DNA from: Myxococcales bacterium
Lineage (GTDB): Bacteria > Myxococcota_A > UBA796 > GCA-2862545
NCBI GenBank assembly: GCA_019634415.1
Contig: JAHQVJ010000243.1
Coordinates: 1 to 64,000 of the forward strand
Direction of reading: 5' to 3'
DNA length: 64,000 bases
In this document: positions 51,446 through 60,013 of the stretch, one piece after another
Layout of the letters: each line of letters begins with the position of its first letter
How positions within the stretch are numbered: position 1 is the first letter of the stretch
Position numbers and translations under genes: made by a program
Notes under the pieces: model-generated
What the model was told of the DNA's origin: nothing
What the model saw: the letters and a program-made list of their open reading frames with translations, nothing else
Database searches by the model: none

Positions 51446-52318
51446 ATGTCGAAGCCGATCGCGTTGCTCGCCCTGTTGTTCATGTCACCCATGGCCTTTG
51501 CCGGCCCGCCCAAGGTGGATGCGGACGCTGTGATGGCCTTGTCCGACGACGCCAAGGTGCCGCTGATGGAGATGTCGGAGGCCATCGAGGCGCTGGATGC
51601 GCGCATCGTGGACAAGCAGGCCGAGATCGACGAGGCCAAGGCCGCCGTGAGCGCGGAGCGCGATGCCATCGACAGCGCCCGCGACGAGCGCAGTGCGGCC
51701 CAGGACGACGTCGACGCTGCGAAGGTGGCGGGCAAGTCCAAGGTGGAGATGGCCAAGCACGGCGTGGAGGAGGCCGAGGTCGCCTACGACTCCGCGACGC
51801 TGGCGGTGGACGTCGCCAAGAAGAACGTGAAGGTCGCCAAGGCCAAGGGCGAGTCCCAGGGCGTCGAGAAGGCGGGGCTGGAACTCGTGCAGGCCAAGCA
51901 GGAGCGCACGAAGGCGAAGACGGCGCTCAAGCAGCGCAAGCAGGAGCTCAAGGAGCGCCGCAAGTCGGTCAACGAGGACATCGAGGAGGTCAAGGTCGCC
52001 GTCGACGAGGCGCGCGAGGAGACGTCGGAGGCCAAGGAGGCCCGCGACCGTGCCAAGGCGATGCTCGCCCTGTCCAAGGCGGAGCTCAACCTGATGAAGG
52101 CCGATCGTAGCCACATGGCCGCCGAGCTGGAGATGGCGCGGGCCCAGGCCGTGGTGGACGAGGGTGGCGAGGTGGAGATGGGCATCTTCGAGGCTGCCTT
52201 GCTGGAGGCCGAGCGCGCCCAGGTCACGGCGAAGCAGGCCGTGGCCGACCACGAGGCCAAGGTGGGTAGCCCCACGTCGCGCTCGGACGACGACGGCGCC
52301 GACTCTCAGGGCGGCTGA
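51446..52318 (+). CDS. Secreted long coiled-coil protein
   Basis: 290 residues. ATG follows AGGAG at 5 nt. Signal peptide MSKPIALLALLFMSPMAFA. Residues about 40-275 are an almost uninterrupted Ala/Glu/Lys/Arg heptad-rich helix (EIDEAKAAVSAERDAIDSAR and similar), expected to form a rod of 30-35 nm. No Pal/OmpA or lipid anchor seen. Could be a periplasmic spacer or surface-layer rod. Palindrome copy D follows. Confidence 0.72.
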   Translation: MSKPIALLALLFMSPMAFAGPPKVDADAVMALSDDAKVPLMEMSEAIEALDARIVDKQAEIDEAKAAVSAERDAIDSARDERSAAQDDVDAAKVAGKSKVEMAKHGVEEAEVAYDSATLAVDVAKKNVKVAKAKGESQGVEKAGLELVQAKQERTKAKTALKQRKQELKERRKSVNEDIEEVKVAVDEAREETSEAKEARDRAKAMLALSKAELNLMKADRSHMAAELEMARAQAVVDEGGEVEMGIFEAALLEAERAQVTAKQAVADHEAKVGSPTSRSDDDGADSQGG

Positions 52319-52352
52319 TCAGGCTCGTGCCGGTTCGACCGTCACTGTTCTG

Positions 52353-52385
52353 ATCGCGACAATCAACTCCGTTGATTGTCGCGAT
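52353..52385. repeat. 33-bp palindrome, copy D
   Basis: Perfect arms ATCGCGACAATCAAC (52353-52367) and complement (52371-52385), loop TCC. Lies between convergent stops at 52318 and 52420. The palindrome and loop are the same as in copy C, but the CGAGCGGAGCGCGCC flank is absent. Confidence 0.85.
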
Positions 52386-52419
52386 GAGTGGCCGCGAGCT
52401 GCGTTCGCGGTCGCTCTGC

Positions 52420-53076
52420 TCAACACGGGGCAGGGCAGAACCAGTCGAGGGTGATCTCGGTGTCGCCCCACACCGTGGGCTGTAGCCCGATGAAGTAGCA
52501 GCCAAGGGTGGGGCCGTGCTCCGGTAGCTCGGGAGGCTCGATGGTCAGGGGCCCCCGCGTGGCGGGAACCATCACGCTGAAGTGGCCATCGGCTCCGGTG
52601 GTCACCGTGGTGTCGCCGATCCGAAAGCGGATCCCCGACACATCGAGATCATGGGCCATCTCGACACCCCTCAGCCGACCGCCGATGCGCCACGTGCCCG
52701 TCTCGGCGCGTGTGGGATCCAGCCCCAGCACACGACCGCTCGGGAGCACCACCACCCGGATGTCGCTGGCCGTCTCGACGAGCCAAGCACCAGGCACGTG
52801 CGACCACGACCGAGCTGGGATGCCGCTCGGGCGAGCCGCTGGATCTCCGGTCGCGATGGGGCCCTGACCAGTACGCACGGTGAGCAGCGCCTGCCTCTGA
52901 GCGGCCGAGATCCACACCTTGGTGCCCGCTTCCTGGCTCAGCAGCACGGGGCGCTCGGGAGGCCAGAACGTGTGCAGATCACGGGTCCAGACGATGGCTG
53001 CCCGCTCGACTGTCGAAGCGGGGGCTGGCTCGGATTGGCGAGGCACCACACTGAATGCGAGCAACGTCCACCACAT
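52420..53076 (-). CDS. Secreted protein of unknown function
   Basis: 218 residues. Begins MWWTLLAFSVVPRQS, a short hydrophobic start that may act as an export signal. The C-terminal half has beta strands with GADGHFSVMVPATRGPLTIE, resembling a carboxypeptidase-regulatory-like domain (FRIGDTTVTTGADGHFSVMV), and ends CPAPC. ATG at 53076, preceded by GAGGGGG. It follows the Cys-rich small gene by 12 bp in the same direction, so it belongs to the pepP run. Confidence 0.6.
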   Translation of the reverse strand: MWWTLLAFSVVPRQSEPAPASTVERAAIVWTRDLHTFWPPERPVLLSQEAGTKVWISAAQRQALLTVRTGQGPIATGDPAARPSGIPARSWSHVPGAWLVETASDIRVVVLPSGRVLGLDPTRAETGTWRIGGRLRGVEMAHDLDVSGIRFRIGDTTVTTGADGHFSVMVPATRGPLTIEPPELPEHGPTLGCYFIGLQPTVWGDTEITLDWFCPAPC

Positions 53077-53088
53077 GCTCCGGCCCCC

Positions 53089-53289
53089 TCATCGCTTTCG
53101 GTGCTGCGGTACTGCTTCGTGGTCGTATGGGCAGTGTCGACACGCGCTGCCGCAGCAGGTTCCACGCTCGAGGTGGGCGAGCTCGGTGAACACGCGGTAG
53201 CCGCTGGCCGGATCGATGTAGAACGAGCGGCCCTCCGCCACGGCACGCTCGTGCGCTCGTCGCCAGGCTACGTCGTGGCCGCCCGACAT
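53089..53289 (-). CDS. Small DUF5522-like Cys-rich protein
   Basis: 66 residues. ATG with GGAGG at 5 nt, overlapping the 3' end of pepP by 22 bp. The C-terminal motif GTCCGSACRHCPYDH with four closely spaced Cys, after FYIDPASGYRVFTELAHLERG, matches the DUF5522 pattern; a metal or Fe-S site is likely. Function unknown. Translationally coupled to pepP. Confidence 0.72.
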   Translation of the reverse strand: MSGGHDVAWRRAHERAVAEGRSFYIDPASGYRVFTELAHLERGTCCGSACRHCPYDHEAVPQHRKR

Positions 53290-54584
53290 GCTGCCTCCAC
53301 CTGCTCGGGGTGCTTGGGGATCGCCGCGGTGAGGACCACCGGGTCTCCCTCCGTAACGAGCACGTCGTCCTCGATGCGCACCGCGATGCCCCGCAGGTGC
53401 TCGGGCGCCTCCTCGTCGTCTTCGGCCACGTACAAGCCGGGCTCCACGGTGAGAACCATTCCCGGCGCCAGGGGAGTGGAGGCTCCGTCGCGACCGTAGG
53501 CGCCGACGTCGTGCACGTCCAGGCCGAGCCAGTGGCTGGTGCCGTGCATGTAGTAGCGCTTGAAGGACTCGTCCTCGATGCGGTCGTCCACCGGTCCCTC
53601 CAGCAGCCCCAGGGCCACCATGCCCTCCGTGAGGACGCGCACGGCGGTGTCGTGGATCGCCTTGTGGGGCTGCCCAGCTCGGCACACGGCGATGGCCTCC
53701 TCCTCCGCGCGCAGCACGATCTCGTAGACCTGGCGCTGTGCATCGGTGAAGCGACCATCCACGGGAAAGGTCCGTGTGACGTCGCAGGCGTAGTACGACA
53801 CCTCGCAGCCCGCGTCGATGAGGAGCAGGTCGCCGGCTCGCAGCACGTCCCGGTTGGTCACGTAGTGCAGCACGGTGCCGTTGGCGCCACCAGCGACGAT
53901 GGGCGTGTAGGCGGAGCCGGTGGAGCCGCTGCGGCGCCAGGGCTCGAGCAGGGCGGCCTCCACCTCGTACTCGCTCACCCCCGAAGCCGCGAGCGCCATC
54001 GCGCGGGCGTGCCCTTCGGCGGTGAGACGCGCGGCGTGGCGCATCAGCTCGAGCTCGTCGGCCTGCTTGTGCAGGCGGAGCTCGTGCAGCACCTTGGAGG
54101 GATGGTGAAACGTCTCGGGGGCGGTGAGGCCGTTCTTTCGGGCGGCCTTGGCAGCCTTCGCCACCGACGACATCACCAGCGCGTCAGCATCGGGGTCCTT
54201 CGCGAACGCGTAGTGCAGCGCTCGCACGCCCTGGAGTAGCCGAGGCAGGTGCTCCTGGATCTCGGCCATGGGGTAGGCCACGTCTGCGCCGAAGTCCGCC
54301 TTGGCACCCTCGGGGCCGGGGCGTCTGCCCGTCCAGATCTCCTTGGCGGGATCCTTCGGCTGCACGAACATCACGAGTGGCTCTTTGCCAGGACGGACGA
54401 AGACGGCGACTTCGGGGTCCTCCCAGCCCGTGAGCCAGTACACATCGGAGTCGGGGCGATACCGGTACTCCGAATCACCGTTCCTAAGGTGAACAGGGCC
54501 TCCGAAGACCAGTACCGCCTCGTCATCGTCCAGGGCGTCGAGCAGGCGGGCGCGATGGGCTGCGAAGTCCGGTGTTGCCGTCAT
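53268..54584 (-). CDS. pepP: Xaa-Pro aminopeptidase (M24B, pita-bread fold)
   Basis: 438 residues, normal length. Removes N-terminal residues before proline; cytosolic. The five metal ligands are seen: LIDAGCE, CDVTRTF, the HGTSHWLGLDVHD His, LTVEPGLY and VRIEDD. The N-terminal domain (RYRPDSDVYWLTGWEDPE) is the AMP_N domain of the PepP family. ATG with GGAG at 6-7 nt. First gene of the minus-strand run with the DUF5522-like and secreted proteins. Confidence 0.93.
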   Translation of the reverse strand: MTATPDFAAHRARLLDALDDDEAVLVFGGPVHLRNGDSEYRYRPDSDVYWLTGWEDPEVAVFVRPGKEPLVMFVQPKDPAKEIWTGRRPGPEGAKADFGADVAYPMAEIQEHLPRLLQGVRALHYAFAKDPDADALVMSSVAKAAKAARKNGLTAPETFHHPSKVLHELRLHKQADELELMRHAARLTAEGHARAMALAASGVSEYEVEAALLEPWRRSGSTGSAYTPIVAGGANGTVLHYVTNRDVLRAGDLLLIDAGCEVSYYACDVTRTFPVDGRFTDAQRQVYEIVLRAEEEAIAVCRAGQPHKAIHDTAVRVLTEGMVALGLLEGPVDDRIEDESFKRYYMHGTSHWLGLDVHDVGAYGRDGASTPLAPGMVLTVEPGLYVAEDDEEAPEHLRGIAVRIEDDVLVTEGDPVVLTAAIPKHPEQVEAACRAATT

Positions 54585-54727
54585 GAAAGCTCCATTGTCG
54601 GGCAGATGTCACGGGTGGGCCCACCCAGCAGCGACAAGGTTGCGCCACTCCCCAAAACTCCCTATGTAGCAAGCCGGGCTTCCGATGGAGGTCCCGGACC
54701 AGTCCCGGTGGGGAGGAAGGGTCCAGC

Positions 54728-55252
54728 ATGGAGAGTTTCCGAATCGATGGCGGAAGCGCCCGAGACTATGCCATTCGGGTGGAAGAGGTGTCGGACATAA
54801 CCCCCGACCTTGTCCGAACTCTCATCGAAATCGACCTGCAGACGTTTGCCGAATCGACGTACTCTCCCTACACCGCCGCTGCCTTCCTGAAGTGCGGGCG
54901 TGTCTTCCTGCTTCGAGCAGACGATCGGGTGATCGGCACGTGCGTGTGCATGCGTGGCTGGGAGCGGCCCAACGAGGCCATGATCCTGTCCATGGGGATC
55001 CGACCCGGATGGCGTGGACGTGGGCTGGGTCAACGCTTCGTCCAGGGCGTGCTGGACCGACTGACGGCTCGCGGGCTGCGCAGCTGCTGCCTGCTCGTCG
55101 GGCGCGACAACCGGCGGGCCGTGCGCGTCTACGAGGACGTGGGCTTCCGCGTCGTCGAGGAGCGCGACATCGAGCCCCAGCACAACGACGTGCTGTGCTT
55201 GATGCGTGCGATCCTGCACAGTGAGGACGCCCCTGTCATCTCGCTGACGTGA
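54728..55252 (+). CDS. GNAT family N-acetyltransferase
   Basis: 174 residues. ATG preceded by GGGGAGGAAGGG. Acetyl-CoA binding motif A is seen as LSMGIRPGWRGRGLGQRFVQ, with VRVYEDVGFRVVEERDI as motif B, resembling RimI-like alpha-N-acetyltransferases. N-terminal 30 residues extend beyond the minimal domain. Divergent from pepP across 143 bp. Substrate unknown. Confidence 0.85.
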   Translation: MESFRIDGGSARDYAIRVEEVSDITPDLVRTLIEIDLQTFAESTYSPYTAAAFLKCGRVFLLRADDRVIGTCVCMRGWERPNEAMILSMGIRPGWRGRGLGQRFVQGVLDRLTARGLRSCCLLVGRDNRRAVRVYEDVGFRVVEERDIEPQHNDVLCLMRAILHSEDAPVISLT

Positions 55253-55299
55253 ACTGGGGCTGTCGCTCGTGATTCGATACAGTCACGCCGTGATGGGCG

Positions 55300-56130
55300 C
55301 TACTCTTCCTCTTCGCTCTGCTCGGCAGCCGTGAGGCGCTGAGTCAGGTGGGCGAAGGCATCGTCTACGGAGTCGGTGCGGAACACGAGGTCCAGATCTT
55401 CGGTGCTGATCGTGCCGAACTCGGCCATGGCACCGAGATCCAGGATCTTGTCCCAGTAGGCGGTGCCGAACAGCACGATGGGGAGATCCTTCTTGATCTT
55501 CTTGGTCTGCACGAGGGTCAGTGTCTCGAACAGCTCGTCCATCGTGCCGAAGCCACCTGGGAAGATGACGAGTGCCTTGCACGGATACAGGAACCAGTAC
55601 TTGCGCGTGAAGAAGTAGTGGAACTCGAAGGCGAGCTCTGGGGTGACGTAGGCGTTCACGCCCTCCTCGAAGGGTAGCGAGATCCCCAGGCCCACCGACT
55701 GCGCACCTGGCACGTCGCTCGCGCCGCGGTTGGCCGCCTCCATGATCCCGGGTCCTCCGCCGCTGCAGATCACGTAGCGACGGCCCTCCTGGCGGTCGAC
55801 GCTCCACTGAGTCACGCGACGCGCCAGCTCCCGTGCCGCGTCGTAGTACTCGCTCATCCGCAGTCCGCCCCGGGCGCGCGCTACGGCGCGTCGCAGGTCG
55901 GGATCGTCGGGCGACGCGGACGCCGCGGTCTCGGCCTGCTGCAGCAAGACCTTGGCCTCTTCTTCCGGACGTGTCCTGGCGCTCCCGAAGAAGACGACGG
56001 TGTGATGGATCTGATGGGTCCGAAAGCGCTGGCGCGTCTCTTCGTACTCGCACAGGATTCGGATGTGACGGGCCGGAGGGGAGTTGAGGAAGGTGAGGTT
56101 CTTGTAGGCCTTCTCGGGCTGTGGCTTCAT
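55300..56130 (-). CDS. LOG-family (lysine-decarboxylase-like) protein
   Basis: 276 residues. The family hydrolyses cytokinin or nucleoside 5'-monophosphates. Seen: VVFFGSART, ICSGGGPGIMEAANRGA, ISLPFEEGVN and the signature FPGGFGTMDELFE. The N-terminus is longer than plant-type LOG (about 60 extra residues), as in many bacterial versions. ATG overlaps the upstream stop (ATGA), coupling it to the DHH phosphoesterase. Acidic C-terminus QSEEEE. Confidence 0.9.
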   Translation of the reverse strand: MKPQPEKAYKNLTFLNSPPARHIRILCEYEETRQRFRTHQIHHTVVFFGSARTRPEEEAKVLLQQAETAASASPDDPDLRRAVARARGGLRMSEYYDAARELARRVTQWSVDRQEGRRYVICSGGGPGIMEAANRGASDVPGAQSVGLGISLPFEEGVNAYVTPELAFEFHYFFTRKYWFLYPCKALVIFPGGFGTMDELFETLTLVQTKKIKKDLPIVLFGTAYWDKILDLGAMAEFGTISTEDLDLVFRTDSVDDAFAHLTQRLTAAEQSEEEE

Positions 56131-57128
56131 ACGTCAGGGTCTCCGGGGATGGCAGGTGCAACAGCCGCGAGCAGCTCGCACAGCCTCTCTTCTGTTTCGG
56201 CCAGTGACATCGCGACCTTTGCCCCAGCTGCCTTGGCGTGACCGCCGCCGGTGGGCACCAGCTGCTGAGCCACGGCGGACACGTCCACCGTGCCGCGGCT
56301 ACGCAGGCTCACCTTGACGGTGCTGTCGGGGCGGTCGATGAGGAGCATCGACACGGTCACGCCCACCTGGTGGACCAACGCATCCGCGATGCCCTCCAGA
56401 TCGCCGGGGATCACGCCCAGTCGGCGTTGCAGCCCAAGGGGAGCGCGGCCCACGCACACAGTGCCCTCGAAGCGGCGCTGCGCCGTGGCCAGGATCTCTC
56501 CCATGGCGGCGATGCCCTCGGGGCGGCGCTCGGCCAGGATCCGAGCTGCGATCTCGTCGTGGCGGATCCCCGACCGGAGCAGGGCCGCGGCGAGCTCGTG
56601 GGTGTGGGCGGTGGTGTTGGAGTAGCGGAAGCCTCCCGTGTCGAACACCATGCCGGCGTAGAGCAGTGTGGCGAGCTCGGTGTCGAGGGAGGCTCCCCAG
56701 TCTTCGAGGGCCCGAGCGATCATTCCGCAGGTGCTCTCGATGGTGGGCTGCAGCCACACGTGGGTGTAGCCGTCGGATCGGGTGGTGGCGTGGTGATCCA
56801 CCAAGCCCTTCATGGTGGCCTGGTGAAAGGCCTCCGAGACGGGCTTCGCCAGCCGGTGCCGATCGCCATCGAGCACCACCACGGCCGACCAGCCTGGCGT
56901 CACCTGGGCGTTGGCCAGGATGCCCGCTGCCCCAGGCAGCCAGCGGTAGCGCCAGGGCACGTCGGCGGCCACGTCCGCCTCGAGTCCGCGCCCACGCAGG
57001 ATCTGCCGCAGCGCCAGACACGCACAGAGGCTATCGCCGTCGGGGGCGTCGGGGCCCGTCAACAGGATCCGGCGCGCCGCGACGAGGCCCTCCATCAGCT
57101 GGAGGTGTGGATCGGTGGTGGCGGGCAC
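56127..57128 (-). CDS. DHH/DHHA1 phosphoesterase (NrnA-like)
   Basis: 333 residues, GTG start 9 nt after the helicase stop. NrnA-type enzymes degrade nano-RNA and can hydrolyse pAp. Seen: the motif I Asp pair in PDAPDGDSLCACLAL, VVLDGDRHR, the DHH motif in GLVDHHATTRSDGY, VFDTGGFRYSNT, and the DHHA1 signature GGGHAKAAGA. A typical small two-domain enzyme. Encoded downstream of the DEAD-box helicase, which fits RNA turnover. Confidence 0.9.
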   Translation of the reverse strand: MPATTDPHLQLMEGLVAARRILLTGPDAPDGDSLCACLALRQILRGRGLEADVAADVPWRYRWLPGAAGILANAQVTPGWSAVVVLDGDRHRLAKPVSEAFHQATMKGLVDHHATTRSDGYTHVWLQPTIESTCGMIARALEDWGASLDTELATLLYAGMVFDTGGFRYSNTTAHTHELAAALLRSGIRHDEIAARILAERRPEGIAAMGEILATAQRRFEGTVCVGRAPLGLQRRLGVIPGDLEGIADALVHQVGVTVSMLLIDRPDSTVKVSLRSRGTVDVSAVAQQLVPTGGGHAKAAGAKVAMSLAETEERLCELLAAVAPAIPGDPDV

Positions 57129-57137
57129 CGCGACGGC

Positions 57138-58952
57138 TCACTCGGCCGACAGCAGCGCGTCCAGATCGTCGAGATCGGCGGCTGGGGCATCATCCGATGC
57201 GGCGGGTCGAGCGTTCGCCTTGCCAGGCGACTTGCGGCTCTTCTTCTTCTTGGTCTTCTTGGCGGGTGCGTCGTCCTCGTCGGACAGCAGCAGCGCGTCC
57301 AGATCGTCGATGTCGGCGGTGGGAGCGGAATCCCGGCTCCGACGCCTGCTGTCGCGGCCGCGATCCCCGCGATCCCCGCGGTCGGACCGATCGCTGCGCT
57401 CTGTACGATCGCTGCGCTCTGTTCGGCGCCCACGGCGGTCGGAGCCGCCGTCGCGCGATCGCTTGCCGCGCCTGTCGCCACGATCCCGCTTGGACCGTCG
57501 CTCCAGCTTCTCGTTGCGCTGCTGGATGAGGTCACCGATGGAGTCCACCTCGCCCATGGCCGCCCGTCGCTGCCGGTCCCACTGGAAGAACGCCCGCAGA
57601 GCCGCAGCGAGCAGGGCATCCCCGTCCTCGCGCTCGCGCAGCGCCCGCACGGTGGGCAGGTAGGACTCGAACACCAGGCTGCCCATGGCTGCCCGGATCT
57701 GGCGCGCTTGCCGCTCCACCCGGTACTGCACGGCAGCGTCGGCGTCGGGTAGCTCACGCAGCGTGAAGGACAGGCCGTGGCGATTCTCCAGCGCGTTGCG
57801 CGTGGTGAGGTCGGTGCCGCCGACCAGGCTGATGGCCGTGCCTTGCTTGCCGATCCGCCCGGTGCGACCCGTGCGGTGCAGATACACGGCGGGGTCCTGC
57901 GGGAGGCTGTAGTTGATGACGTGGGACAGGTCGGAGATGTCGATCCCGCGTGCGGCCACGTCGGTGGACACGAGGAAGCGAACCTCGCCTCCCTTGACCT
58001 TCTTCATCACCTGGCTGCGACGACCCTGCGACAGCTCTCCCGACAGCAGCTGCACGTCGAGGCCCTGCTTGTCGAGGAACGACGCCACGGTGGCGGTGTC
58101 CTCTCGCGTGTTGCAGAAAATGATGGCGGAGGTCGGGTCCTCGAGGTCGATGAGGTACAGCAACGCGCGGATCTTGTGCAGACCGGGTGTGGTCTCGTAG
58201 AGCACGTGCTCGATGTTGTCGACGTTGTCGGCGTCGGTGGAGAGCCGGATGTCCTCTGGCTCCTCGAGGTAGTTGTCGGCGAGGCGCTGGGTCTCGTCGG
58301 AGATGGTGGCACTGAAGAGGAGGACCTGACGACCCTCCTCGGTGGCGTCGAGGATCTTCGTGACGTCCTCGTAGAAGCCCATCGACAACATCTCGTCGGC
58401 CTCGTCGAGGCACGTGATGCCGGCTTTCGACAGATCGAGGTTCTTGCGACGAATGTGATCGAGGATGCGGCCGGGCGTGCCGACCACGATCTCGACGCCC
58501 TTCTCGAGCTGCTTCTCCTGGGGGCCCATCGCGAGCCCACCGACGAGCACGGCGATGTTGACGTCTTTGAACTTGGCGATCCCGGTGCACTCTTCGCCGA
58601 TCTGCTGGGCGAGCTCGCGGGTGGGGGCCAGGATGACGGCGTGGGGCTTGCGAGAGCCGGCCTTCACGCGCTCCACGATGGGAACGCAGAACGCTGCCGT
58701 CTTGCCAGTGCCGGTCTTGGCTCGCACCAACATGTCGCGGCCCGCCAGGGCCGCCTCGATCGTGCCCGCCTGCACTGGAGTGGCGGTCACATAGCCGAGC
58801 TCTGAAATGCCTTCGAGGACTTCCGGGGAAACCGGGAAATCAGTGAACTTGCGGTCGCTTACGTAATCATCGCCCGCTGGGACGTGGTCCTCTCCGTCGT
58901 CGGAGTGGACGGCTGGGTCTGTGGCCATGGGGGTGGGGACTCCTGCCTTCAT
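57138..58952 (-). CDS. DEAD-box ATP-dependent RNA helicase with Arg/Asp-rich tail
   Basis: 604 residues. RecA-like cores are seen with Q motif TPVQAGTIEAAL, Walker A AKTGTGKT, PTRELAQQ, GTPGR, DEAD, SAT, and VARGID-type VAARGIDIS plus HRTGRTGR. Residues about 470-604 are disordered and rich in RGD/RSD/DRG, a typical RNA-binding tail, and contain two copies of an acidic-hydrophobic motif, DDLDALLLSDE and, at the extreme C-terminus, DDLDALLSAE. ATG at 58952 overlaps the type III PKS stop (ATGA), which supports this start despite no ribosome site. Binds and unwinds structured RNA. Confidence 0.93.
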   Translation of the reverse strand: MKAGVPTPMATDPAVHSDDGEDHVPAGDDYVSDRKFTDFPVSPEVLEGISELGYVTATPVQAGTIEAALAGRDMLVRAKTGTGKTAAFCVPIVERVKAGSRKPHAVILAPTRELAQQIGEECTGIAKFKDVNIAVLVGGLAMGPQEKQLEKGVEIVVGTPGRILDHIRRKNLDLSKAGITCLDEADEMLSMGFYEDVTKILDATEEGRQVLLFSATISDETQRLADNYLEEPEDIRLSTDADNVDNIEHVLYETTPGLHKIRALLYLIDLEDPTSAIIFCNTREDTATVASFLDKQGLDVQLLSGELSQGRRSQVMKKVKGGEVRFLVSTDVAARGIDISDLSHVINYSLPQDPAVYLHRTGRTGRIGKQGTAISLVGGTDLTTRNALENRHGLSFTLRELPDADAAVQYRVERQARQIRAAMGSLVFESYLPTVRALREREDGDALLAAALRAFFQWDRQRRAAMGEVDSIGDLIQQRNEKLERRSKRDRGDRRGKRSRDGGSDRRGRRTERSDRTERSDRSDRGDRGDRGRDSRRRSRDSAPTADIDDLDALLLSDEDDAPAKKTKKKKSRKSPGKANARPAASDDAPAADLDDLDALLSAE

Positions 58953-60013
58953 GCAATCGAAGAATCCCCCGTAACGCGAGGGGCGCCAGCGCGAAGGAGC
59001 ACCGTCTCGACACCTAGTCCCGGACCAAAGGCAGCACAGACGATCGGTGCCCCCTCCCGAAGCTGCTGGCTGGCCAGAACCTCGGACAGAACGAAGAGAA
59101 CGGAGGGGCTACTCATGTTGCCGAACCCTCGGAGGACCCGGCGGCTGGGCTGCATCTGTTCGTCGGAAAGTGACAGCGCCGTTTGCGCTGCATCCAAGAT
59201 CCGCGATCCCCCCGGATGCAGGCACCAGGCTGCCACGTCCTCGCGGGTGTGTCCGTTGCGTTCGAGCAGCACGTCCACCGCATCGGTCACGGCTCGGGCC
59301 ACGAGGTCGGGGATGGCGGGGTCGAGCACGATGGCAAAGCCGGTGGTGTGCAGATCGAAGCCCAGCGCGTCGATGTGATCCAGATCGAAGACGCTCTGAA
59401 AGTCGACGATGGCCGGCCCGGACCCCTCGGTGCTCACCACGGCGCAGGCGGCACCATCGGCGAACAAGCTCACGGCCACCAGGTTCTGGGGTTCGGGGCG
59501 GGGGGCGAAGCAGGCGCTGCACACCTCCACCGCAAGCGCCAGGCCCACCGCGCCCGGACGCCGGGCCACGTGGTCGGCCACCGTGCGCAGCAACGGGATC
59601 GCGGCGTGACAGCCGATGCAGTTGAAGTGCACCCGCTGCAGTGTCCGGGGCAGCTCGTGGGCCTTGGCGAGCAGCAGATCGAGGCCTGGGGTGGCGTAGC
59701 CGGTGACGGTGGTGACCCCGATGACGTCGACGTCGCCGGGGCGGTAGGGGGAGCGTGCCAGGGCCTCGGTCAGGGCTGTCCCTCCGAGGGACAGCGCGCC
59801 GTCGAGCCAGGCGGCGTTGGTCTCGGTCAGGGTGCGCGGTTGGTCGTAGAAGCTGGGGGGCACGACCATGGCGCGACTCTGGACGGGGGAGGCGAGGAAG
59901 AGGCGGTCCATCAAGGGCGTGTCTTCCCACGGGTTGTGCGCGTACACCTCCCGCTGGGTGAACCGCTGCGCGGGAACGGCGCGTCCCAGCGACACCAGGC
60001 GGGGCTCAGCCAT
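58949..60013 (-). CDS. Type III polyketide synthase (chalcone/stilbene synthase family)
   Basis: 354 residues, normal for the family; a homodimeric enzyme that extends an acyl-CoA with malonyl-CoA and cyclises it. The catalytic triad is seen: Cys in FNCIGCHAAIPLLR (about 154), His in WCLHPGGSRI (about 290) and Asn in FGNMSSPSVLFVL (about 320). Its ATG has GGGAG at 7 nt and overlaps the type I PKS stop by 8 nt, so the two synthases are co-translated. This suggests the type I enzyme makes the acyl starter, as in alkylresorcinol-forming ArsA/ArsB-type systems. Confidence 0.92.
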   Translation of the reverse strand: MAEPRLVSLGRAVPAQRFTQREVYAHNPWEDTPLMDRLFLASPVQSRAMVVPPSFYDQPRTLTETNAAWLDGALSLGGTALTEALARSPYRPGDVDVIGVTTVTGYATPGLDLLLAKAHELPRTLQRVHFNCIGCHAAIPLLRTVADHVARRPGAVGLALAVEVCSACFAPRPEPQNLVAVSLFADGAACAVVSTEGSGPAIVDFQSVFDLDHIDALGFDLHTTGFAIVLDPAIPDLVARAVTDAVDVLLERNGHTREDVAAWCLHPGGSRILDAAQTALSLSDEQMQPSRRVLRGFGNMSSPSVLFVLSEVLASQQLREGAPIVCAAFGPGLGVETVLLRAGAPRVTGDSSIA

